In this document: in pieces, positions 1 to 5,768 of the stretch
Layout: each line of letters starts with the position of its first letter
Position numbering within the stretch: the stretch's first letter is position 1
NCBI GenBank assembly: GCA_027067085.1
Contig: JAMOMM010000266.1
Coordinates: 1-11,038 of the forward strand
DNA length: 11,038 nt
Direction: 5' to 3'
From: Hyphomicrobiales bacterium
Lineage (GTDB): Bacteria > Pseudomonadota > Alphaproteobacteria > Rhizobiales > Aestuariivirgaceae
The notes under the pieces: generated by a model
Told to the model about the DNA's origin: nothing
What the model saw: the letters and a program-made list of their open reading frames with translations, nothing else
The model's database searches: none
Position numbers and translations under genes: made by a program

Positions 1-1
1 G

Positions 2-397
2 CACCACCAAGGCCGCGCCCTACAGCTGACCAACATTTTGCGTGATGTGGGTGAAGATGCAGACGACGGGCGCTTATATCTGCCCAAAGAATACCTTGAT
101 GCTCATGGCGTTGATTACAGCGATTTAAAAAATATTATGGAGCAAAAAGGCTATGTCGCATTATGGCGACAACTGGCCAATGAAGCCGAACAGGAATATG
201 AAAAAACCTATGCCGCTTTAGCAAAATGCGACGCCAAAAAAATGCGCGCCTCCTACATTATGGCCGATATTTATCACGCCAATCTAGTTCGCATGATGGC
301 GCTGAGTGATGAACAAATTGCCGACCCAAAGTTCAATAAACGCCTTGTGGGTAAAGTTGAAAAATTGGCCATCGCCGCCAAAAAACTCTGGGGCTAA
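2..397 (+). CDS. hpnD: Presqualene diphosphate synthase HpnD, 3' part only
   Basis: Only the C-terminal 131 residues are present; the frame is open from the window edge (first full codon at 2) to TAA at 395-397. HpnD joins two farnesyl diphosphates to presqualene diphosphate, the first committed step of the HpnCDE route to squalene. The visible part opens with the second aspartate-rich motif of trans-prenyl squalene/phytoene synthases, DxxED (DVGED, local residues 15-19), preceded by ALQLTNILR and followed by GRLYLP. The remainder is helical with a basic tail. HpnC is a paralogue of the same fold, but HpnD is preferred because the gene directly precedes hpnE and the DVGEDADDGRLYLP stretch resembles HpnD as I remember it. 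hpnE starts 3 bp downstream, so the two are surely cotranscribed. The TTG at 38 is an internal Leu codon of the motif, not a start. Confidence 0.9.
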   Translation, partial: HHQGRALQLTNILRDVGEDADDGRLYLPKEYLDAHGVDYSDLKNIMEQKGYVALWRQLANEAEQEYEKTYAALAKCDAKKMRASYIMADIYHANLVRMMALSDEQIADPKFNKRLVGKVEKLAIAAKKLWG

Positions 398-400
398 TTC

Positions 401-1648
401 GTGGCGCGCGTTCACATAATCGGGGCTGGCTTGGCTGGCTTATCGGCTGGTGTTGAGCTGGCTCGAAAAGGCTATGAAACTATCATTTACGAGCAAGCCA
501 ATCAGGCAGGCGGGCGGGCGCGTTCATTCAACGATGCGCACTTAGATCGCCTAATCGATAACGGCAACCATTTGATGCTATCGGGCAATTATAGCATTAC
601 CAACATGCTCGAAACCATCAACGCTAGCGCCCGTTTGATCGGGCCTGAAAAGGCTTGTTTTGATTTTGCCGACCTTGAAACGGGCGATGAATGGACAATC
701 AATTTTAACCGTGGACCAGTGCCTTTGTGGGTGTTGTATGAAAGTACGCGCGTTCCAGGCACCTCGATGATGGATTACATCGCGGGATTAAAGTTGCTCA
801 CAGCAGGAAATCGCACCGTAAAAAATCTATTCGGTGAACAAGGCCAAATGTATCGCCGTTTTTGGGAGCCATTTTCAGTCGCCGTTCTCAACACCGCACC
901 AGATATTGCAGTGGCGCGTTTGATGTTGCCCGTGCTGCGTGAAACCCTTGCAAAGGGTTCTGAGTTTTCAAAACCGTTGGTGGCCAAAAAAGGCCTATCG
1001 CACACGTTTATTGACCCCGCTCTAAAATGGTTATCTTACCGCAAAGCTGATGTGCGCTTTGGCCAACGGGTGAGTAAAATCCAAGTCAGCAATAATCGTG
1101 TCACGGCGATAGTTGCGGGTAAGAAAACCGAAACACTTGGGCCAGATGATAAAGTTGTTCTTGCCGCCCCGCCGTGGGTTACCCCGACACTGGTGGAGGG
1201 CATTATCGCCCCTGATGAGTTCGCCCCCATCGTGAACGTGCATTTTCAAGTTGAAGGCTTTGATGAAACAAAAACTAAAACCCCAATGCTTGGGTTGGTC
1301 GGTAGCGTTTCGCAATGGCTGTTTGTGCGCGGTGACATCATTTCAGTAACAGTAAGCGCTGGCCATGGCTTGGCAGAAAAATCAAGTAAAGAAATTGCTG
1401 CGATTACATGGCCCGAAGTGGCAAAAGCTTATGGCCTCGACCCAACAAAAATTCCACCCGCACGGGTGATTAAAGAACAGCGCGCAACGTTCATTGCCAC
1501 CCCTGACCAATTGGCAAAACGCGCGCCTACAAAAACCCATTTAAACAATTTAGTGCTGGCAGGTGACTGGACAGATACAGGTCTTCCCGCCACTATTGAA
1601 GGTGCAATACGCTCTGGCGTAAGTGCAGCAAAGGCTATTCTCAAATGA
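401..1648 (+). CDS. hpnE: Hydroxysqualene dehydroxylase HpnE (FAD-dependent amine oxidase/desaturase family)
   Basis: A 415-residue flavoprotein with a GTG start, preceded by GGGG 7 bp upstream that serves as a ribosome binding site and lies inside the end of hpnD. HpnE reduces hydroxysqualene, made by HpnC from presqualene diphosphate, to squalene. The N-terminus is a Rossmann FAD-binding fold: beta strand VHII, then GAGLAG (G8, G10, G13), acidic E31 ending the second strand for ribose binding, then the GGRAR motif (37-41) typical of the phytoene desaturase/amine oxidase superfamily. The C-terminus (388-415) carries the second FAD-contact motif GDWTDTGLPATIEGA followed by SG. Length is normal for the family. 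The stop codon overlaps the shc start as ATGA, suggesting coupled translation. Cytoplasmic or membrane-peripheral; no transmembrane segment is evident. Confidence 0.95.
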   Translation: MARVHIIGAGLAGLSAGVELARKGYETIIYEQANQAGGRARSFNDAHLDRLIDNGNHLMLSGNYSITNMLETINASARLIGPEKACFDFADLETGDEWTINFNRGPVPLWVLYESTRVPGTSMMDYIAGLKLLTAGNRTVKNLFGEQGQMYRRFWEPFSVAVLNTAPDIAVARLMLPVLRETLAKGSEFSKPLVAKKGLSHTFIDPALKWLSYRKADVRFGQRVSKIQVSNNRVTAIVAGKKTETLGPDDKVVLAAPPWVTPTLVEGIIAPDEFAPIVNVHFQVEGFDETKTKTPMLGLVGSVSQWLFVRGDIISVTVSAGHGLAEKSSKEIAAITWPEVAKAYGLDPTKIPPARVIKEQRATFIATPDQLAKRAPTKTHLNNLVLAGDWTDTGLPATIEGAIRSGVSAAKAILK

Positions 1649-3585
1649 AAAACCAAATTGAACTAGCAAAGCAAAATGCCAAAGAAGCAGGCGAGCATTT
1701 GTTCGATCTGCAAAAAGATGATGGACACATCGTTTATGAACTTGAAGCTGATGCCACCATTCCTGCCGAGTATATCTTCCTCAATCATTATATTGATGAC
1801 TTAGAACCTGAGCTTGAAGTGGAAATGGGCGAGTATCTCCGCTCCATCCAATCAGATGAACATGATGGTTGGCCGTTGTTCCATGACGGCGAGTTCAATA
1901 TATCTGCTTCGGTCAAAGCCTATTACGCCCTAAAAATCGTTGGCGATGACATTGAAGCAGACCATATGGTGCGCGCACGGAATGCCATTTTAAATTATGG
2001 CGGCGCTGAGAAATCTAACGTTTTCACTCGTTATGCTCTTGCGCTATTTGGCCAAGTGCCTTGGCACGGTGTGCCAGCTATGCCTGTTGAATTGATGCTC
2101 ATGCCGCGCTGGTTCCCTGTTAATATCTGGAAGTTTGCTTATTGGTCGCGCACCGTAATCGGGCCGTTGCTGATTTTGGCATCAAAGCGCCAAGTGGCAA
2201 AAAATCCGCGTAATATTGATTGTCAGGAGTTGTTCAAAACTCCAACTGCTGAGATTAAAAAGTGGAACACAAATCCAACGGGTAGCAAATGGGGTGATTT
2301 TTTCATCGCACTTGATAAAGTTTTGCAACCGCTTGAACGCCATGTTTTTCCGCGCCTTCCATTCCGCAAAAAGGCTGTACGCCGTGCCATTGACTTTATG
2401 AACCCGCGCCTGAACGGCTTTGATGGGTTGGGGGCTATTTTCCCCGCTATGGCCAATACTGTCATGGCTTTTCATGCCATGGGCTACGATAAAGAGCATC
2501 CAGACTACGTTGTTGCTCTTGGCGCGGTGCGGAAATTGGTGGTGGAAACTCGCGATAAACGCAAAGGCCGTGCGCGTTATTGCCAACCGTGTGTCTCACC
2601 TATTTGGGATACATCACTGGCCGCCCACGCGATGCTTGAATCAGGTGTTGAACGTGATGATAAACGCCTGCTTGCCGCGTGTGATTGGCTGGCCGCTGAA
2701 CAGATTTTAGAGGTTGAAGGTGATTGGGCCATTAACGCGCCAAATCTACGGCCCGGCGGTTGGGCCTTTCAATACAAGAATGATTACTATCCTGATGTAG
2801 ATGATACAGCCGTTGTTGGCATGTTGCTGCACCGCGTTGATGCTGAAAAATACAAAGAAAACATCGATCGTGCCGCTGAATGGATCATTGGTATGCAATC
2901 AACCAATGGCGGTTGGGGCGCATTTGATATTGATAATGACGCTGAGTTTTTAAACTCGATTCCCTTTGCCGATCATGGCGCTTTGCTTGACCCGCCAACC
3001 GTTGATGTGGCCGCCCGCTGTTTGTCGTTTTTGGCGCAAATAGGGTACGAACAAGACGACCCATGTGTTAAGCGCGGCATTGATTTCATCAAGGCAGAAC
3101 AAGAGCAAGATGGCTCTTGGTTTGGCCGCTGGGGAACCAATTATGTTTACGGCACATGGTCAGCTCTATGCGCTATCAATGCGGTTGGTATTGATATGAA
3201 AGAACCTTGGGTGCAAAAATCGGTGACATGGCTCAAGGCGTGCCAGCGTGAAGACGGCGGCTGGGGCGAAGATGGCGCAACCTATTGGGACGACCAAAAG
3301 CAAAGTGTTAAAACGTCCACACCCTCACAAACAGCTTGGGCCGTGCTTGGCCTAATGGCGGCGGGCGAGGTGGATGCTGACACGGTTGAAAAGGGCGTAA
3401 CATACCTTAATGAACAACCACGCGATGGCGCAAAGTGGGACGAGGAAGCCTATACCGCCGTTGGCTTTCCGCGCGTGTTTTATCTTCGCTATCACGGTTA
3501 CTCAGCCTATTTCCCCACATGGGCCTTGGGCCGCTACGCCACCCTAAAGCGCGGCAACTCGCGCAGCGTTGAGTGGGGGATGTAG
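1645..3585 (+). CDS. shc: Squalene-hopene cyclase
   Basis: A 646-residue class II triterpene cyclase, full length for the family. It folds squalene into the pentacyclic hopene/diplopterol skeleton in one cationic cascade and is a monotopic inner-membrane protein. The catalytic DxDD motif is D384-V-D-D387 within the conserved WAFQY...YPDVDDTAVV block; the middle Asp protonates the terminal double bond. QxxxGxW (QW) repeats of the alpha/alpha barrels are visible at 418-424 (QSTNGGW), 486-492 (QEQDGSW) and 534-540 (QREDGGW). The C-terminal block (GFPRVFYLRYHGY...YFP..ALGRY) is also typical. The N-terminal conserved block begins DGHIVYELEADATIPAEY; the usual Trp after DGH is Ile29 here. The ATG overlaps the hpnE stop by 4 bp, and AAGG lies 10 bp upstream. 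hpnG follows with no gap. Confidence 0.98.
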   Translation: MKNQIELAKQNAKEAGEHLFDLQKDDGHIVYELEADATIPAEYIFLNHYIDDLEPELEVEMGEYLRSIQSDEHDGWPLFHDGEFNISASVKAYYALKIVGDDIEADHMVRARNAILNYGGAEKSNVFTRYALALFGQVPWHGVPAMPVELMLMPRWFPVNIWKFAYWSRTVIGPLLILASKRQVAKNPRNIDCQELFKTPTAEIKKWNTNPTGSKWGDFFIALDKVLQPLERHVFPRLPFRKKAVRRAIDFMNPRLNGFDGLGAIFPAMANTVMAFHAMGYDKEHPDYVVALGAVRKLVVETRDKRKGRARYCQPCVSPIWDTSLAAHAMLESGVERDDKRLLAACDWLAAEQILEVEGDWAINAPNLRPGGWAFQYKNDYYPDVDDTAVVGMLLHRVDAEKYKENIDRAAEWIIGMQSTNGGWGAFDIDNDAEFLNSIPFADHGALLDPPTVDVAARCLSFLAQIGYEQDDPCVKRGIDFIKAEQEQDGSWFGRWGTNYVYGTWSALCAINAVGIDMKEPWVQKSVTWLKACQREDGGWGEDGATYWDDQKQSVKTSTPSQTAWAVLGLMAAGEVDADTVEKGVTYLNEQPRDGAKWDEEAYTAVGFPRVFYLRYHGYSAYFPTWALGRYATLKRGNSRSVEWGM

Positions 3586-4302
3586 GTGTATAAAATAGCC
3601 CTCATAACAGGCATGGCCTATGAGGCTCAAATTGCGCACAAGTCTATAAAGGGTAATGGTTTTGCAAATGAACCGTTGGTTTTTATAGCAGGGCCAGGCG
3701 CACCTCATGGTGAGCAGGTGATAGGCCAAGCCATAAAACAAGGTGCTAAAGGCATTGTTAGTTTGGGTATTTGCGGTGGGCTTGATCCGCAATTGTTTTC
3801 TGGACACATTGTAATTCCCAAAGAGATTTTACAAAATGATGATAAACCCATCACCTATCAAAATACCCAAGTAGATTTGGCTTGGCGCGCTGCGCTTTTG
3901 CCCGTAATAGAAAAAGACTATTTTGTAACATCATCGCCATTGCTCACTGTTACTGACCCCGTTACCAGCATTACAGACAAACGAAAATTGCATGAACAAA
4001 CAGGTGCATGCGCGGTCGATATGGAATCAGGTAAAATCGCCGCCCTTGCAAAAGCCCATGGATTACCGTTCATTGCTGTTCGAGTGGTGGGTGATGTGGC
4101 AGGGCAAAGTATACCTGCAGCGTTTGACAAGGTACTCAAACCTAATGGTGAGTTATCAGTGTTTGAACTGATTAAAGGGCTGGTGACAAAATGGCCGGGC
4201 CTGCAAGCCCTTAAAGGGTTGGCGAAAAATGACGGAGAAGCGCGTGCTAATCTGTCAGGTCTCACCACACTGGCATTGCCAAATTTTAAATTACCAGAGT
4301 AA
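3586..4302 (+). CDS. hpnG: Adenosylhopane nucleosidase/phosphorylase HpnG
   Basis: A 238-residue protein of the purine nucleoside phosphorylase/MTA-SAH nucleosidase (PNP_UDP) family. In hopanoid producers HpnG removes adenine from adenosylhopane, giving (phospho)ribosylhopane, the precursor of bacteriohopanetetrol and aminotriol; loss of HpnG causes adenosylhopane build-up. Visible family features are an N-terminal strand KIALITGMAYEAQ, a Gly-rich GPGAPHGEQ (36-44), SLGICGGL (59-66), and the signature VDMES (144-148), whose Met-Glu holds the ribose. RVVGDVAG contains D170, the likely purine-N7 acid. The GTG start directly abuts the shc TAG stop; GGGGGA 6 bp upstream is a strong Shine-Dalgarno. 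The next ATG (codon 10) would delete the first beta strand, so GTG is preferred. It is the last gene of the + strand hopanoid operon and runs convergently into hpnH. Confidence 0.94.
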   Translation: MYKIALITGMAYEAQIAHKSIKGNGFANEPLVFIAGPGAPHGEQVIGQAIKQGAKGIVSLGICGGLDPQLFSGHIVIPKEILQNDDKPITYQNTQVDLAWRAALLPVIEKDYFVTSSPLLTVTDPVTSITDKRKLHEQTGACAVDMESGKIAALAKAHGLPFIAVRVVGDVAGQSIPAAFDKVLKPNGELSVFELIKGLVTKWPGLQALKGLAKNDGEARANLSGLTTLALPNFKLPE

Positions 4303-4339
4303 TTAAGATTTGATAACTCTTGGGATGACAGAGCGCCAA

Positions 4340-4365
4340 TTCATTCCGTTTTGCAACGGAATGAA
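4340..4365. terminator. Perfect 11-bp hairpin between convergent hpnG and hpnH, possible bidirectional terminator
   Basis: TTCATTCCGTT (4340-4350) and AACGGAATGAA (4355-4365) are exact reverse complements around a 4-nt loop TTGC. It lies 37 bp after the hpnG stop and 60 bp from the hpnH stop, inside a 123-bp spacer between convergent operons, which is where a shared terminator would be expected. There is no T-run on either side and the stem is only about 36% GC, so it is not a canonical rho-independent terminator. It may instead be an RNA 3'-end stabiliser. The rest of the spacer shows no gene. Confidence 0.55.
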
Positions 4366-4425
4366 CCGCAAAGATTGCTGTCAGCAAGATTAAGTCGCTC
4401 TCACCACAGGTTAGATCACGGACAG

Positions 4426-5583
4426 TTAAGCGCTCTTGCTAACCGATACTTCAACACCTTGAGAAGCTGTTGACGGCTGCTCTGTTGATTGCTCTTCGAC
4501 AATTTTTTCAAACATGTATTCAGCAGGTCGCTGGTTTGAAAGGTCGATCTCAGGGGCCATTGGGCCTTCGGTGTCAACACCTTTAAGGAACACTTTTAAC
4601 GCTTTTAAAGGGTGAGCAACAGTGTCTGCAACCGCTGTTGGTTCAAAGCCACAATGGACCATACAGTCGGCGCATTTTTCATATTTTCCTGTGCCGTATG
4701 CATCCCAATCGGTGGTGTCCATCAGCTCTTTAAAGGTTTTTACATAACCCTCGCCAACCAGATAACACGGCTTTTGCCAACCAAAGACGCTCAGCGTTGG
4801 GTTGCCCCATGGTGTGCATTCATATTGTTGGTTGCCAGCTAAAAAGTCCAAGAACAAGCTGGATTGATTAAACATCCACTTGCGACCCTTTTCGCGGCCC
4901 AAACGGAATACTTCGCGGAAAAGGTTTTTAGTATGAGTGCGTTTAAGGAAATATTCTTGGCCGCTGGCCCGCTCATAAGCATAGCCAGGCGAAATAGTGA
5001 TGCTTTCAACCCCAAGCGTCATAACAAAATCAAAAAATTCAGCCATCGCATCGGGCTTGGCATTGTTGAACAATGTGGCATTTACAGTGACGCGAAAGCC
5101 TTTTTCGACCGCCATTTTAATTGCATCGACGGCAATTTTAAAAGTACCTTTTTGATCTACCGCACGGTCGTGTTCTTCTTCTAATCCATCGAGATGAACT
5201 GAAAAAGTCAGATAAGGTGAGGGCGTGTAATCTTTCATACGTTTGCGTAGCAACAGGGCGTTCGTACATAGATAAACGAATTTTTTGCGCGCAACGATAC
5301 CTTCAACAATAGCGGGCATTTCTTTGTGGATTAGCGGTTCGCCACCAGGAATAGAAACAATCGGTGCGCCGCACTCATCAACCGCATCAAGGCACTCTTG
5401 CAAGGAGAGGCGTTTTGCTAAAATTGGGTCTGGATAATCAATTTTACCACAACCAGGGCAGGCTAAGTTGCACTTGAACAAAGGCTCAAGCATTAACACA
5501 AGAGGATAGCGTTTAACCCCTGTAAGTTTTTGCTTCATGATGTATGCGCCAACACGAACTTGTTGGATAATTGGTACAGCCAT
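4426..5583 (-). CDS. hpnH: Adenosylhopane synthase HpnH (radical SAM)
   Basis: A 385-residue radical SAM enzyme that adds the 5'-deoxyadenosyl radical to hopene (diploptene) to make adenosylhopane, the first step of side-chain extension. The [4Fe-4S] motif CxxxCxxC is C38-NLA-C42-PG-C45, following the strand YPLVLMLEPLFK. The SAM-binding GGEP is at 80-83, and LCTNA and TFSVHLDG follow in a TIM-barrel pattern. The C-terminal half has further cysteines (C256, C273, C304, C307, C311; the last three form CADCMVHC), matching the Cys-rich C-terminal domain of HpnH. The final 25 residues are low-complexity Ser/Glu/Thr. Start: ATG at 5583 with GGAA 7 bp upstream on the minus strand. The MAVPIIQQVRVGAYI N-terminus is typical. 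It is the last gene of the hpnO-hpnN-hpnH set, with a 185-bp leader before it. Confidence 0.97.
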   Translation of the reverse strand: MAVPIIQQVRVGAYIMKQKLTGVKRYPLVLMLEPLFKCNLACPGCGKIDYPDPILAKRLSLQECLDAVDECGAPIVSIPGGEPLIHKEMPAIVEGIVARKKFVYLCTNALLLRKRMKDYTPSPYLTFSVHLDGLEEEHDRAVDQKGTFKIAVDAIKMAVEKGFRVTVNATLFNNAKPDAMAEFFDFVMTLGVESITISPGYAYERASGQEYFLKRTHTKNLFREVFRLGREKGRKWMFNQSSLFLDFLAGNQQYECTPWGNPTLSVFGWQKPCYLVGEGYVKTFKELMDTTDWDAYGTGKYEKCADCMVHCGFEPTAVADTVAHPLKALKVFLKGVDTEGPMAPEIDLSNQRPAEYMFEKIVEEQSTEQPSTASQGVEVSVSKSA

Positions 5584-5614
5584 TTTGTTTCCAGCTCAAA
5601 ATAAAGTAATCTAG

Positions 5615-5647
5615 AGTCGTTCTTGTTTACATTGAATCAGAACGACT
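5615..5647. promoter_or_regulatory. 9-bp inverted repeat in the hpnH leader
   Basis: AGTCGTTCT (5615-5623) and AGAACGACT (5639-5647) are perfect reverse complements separated by 15 bp, 32-64 bp upstream of the hpnH ATG. Arm centres are 24 bp apart. It could be an operator for a dimeric regulator, or an RNA hairpin in the hpnH 5' leader. No coding sequence is supported in the 5584-5768 spacer. Confidence 0.45.
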
Positions 5648-5720
5648 TATTTAAGGTATTGATGGTCTTGCGTTTTATGCTGTGTTTGTAACTCAAACAA
5701 AACATGAAACGCTCTCGTCA

Positions 5721-5749
5721 GAATTAAGCTTTCACCACCCCATCGTCAA
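5721..5749 (-). promoter_or_regulatory. Possible sigma70-type promoter for hpnH (weak)
   Basis: On the minus strand TTGACG (5749-5744, 5 of 6 to TTGACA) is followed after 17 bp by TAATTC (5726-5721), a poor -10 element. It lies in the 185-bp gap after hpnN. The size of this gap, in an otherwise tightly spaced gene set, is the main reason to expect an internal promoter. A second pairing, TTGTTT (5700-5695) with TAAAAC (5677-5672), also at 17 bp, is about equally plausible. Confidence 0.25.
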
Positions 5750-5768
5750 TAGACAGCTTTGCCACCAC

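Noticed and set aside
38..397. Start of the first gene at TTG 38
   Set aside because: The frame is open to the window edge and the upstream codons continue the conserved ALQLTNIL stretch, so the TTG is internal and the gene is truncated by the window.
2..397. HpnC (hydroxysqualene synthase) as the identity of the first gene
   Set aside because: HpnC and HpnD share the DxxED motif, but the direct join to hpnE and the DVGEDADDGRLYLP stretch favour HpnD. The N-terminal half outside the window would settle it.
2182..2586. 134-codon minus-strand open frame inside shc
   Set aside because: It lies wholly antisense to conserved cyclase sequence, with no family features.
4375..4387. Odd-centred palindrome TTGCTGTCAGCAA near the hpnG/hpnH spacer
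   Set aside because: Only a 4-bp stem could form with a realistic loop, and arms of 6 bp are expected by chance at this length; not listed as a feature.
5672..5700. Second minus-strand promoter pairing TTGTTT-17-TAAAAC before hpnH
   Set aside because: Both hexamers match consensus poorly, and it competes with the listed 5721-5749 pair. It is mentioned there as an alternative but not given its own entry.
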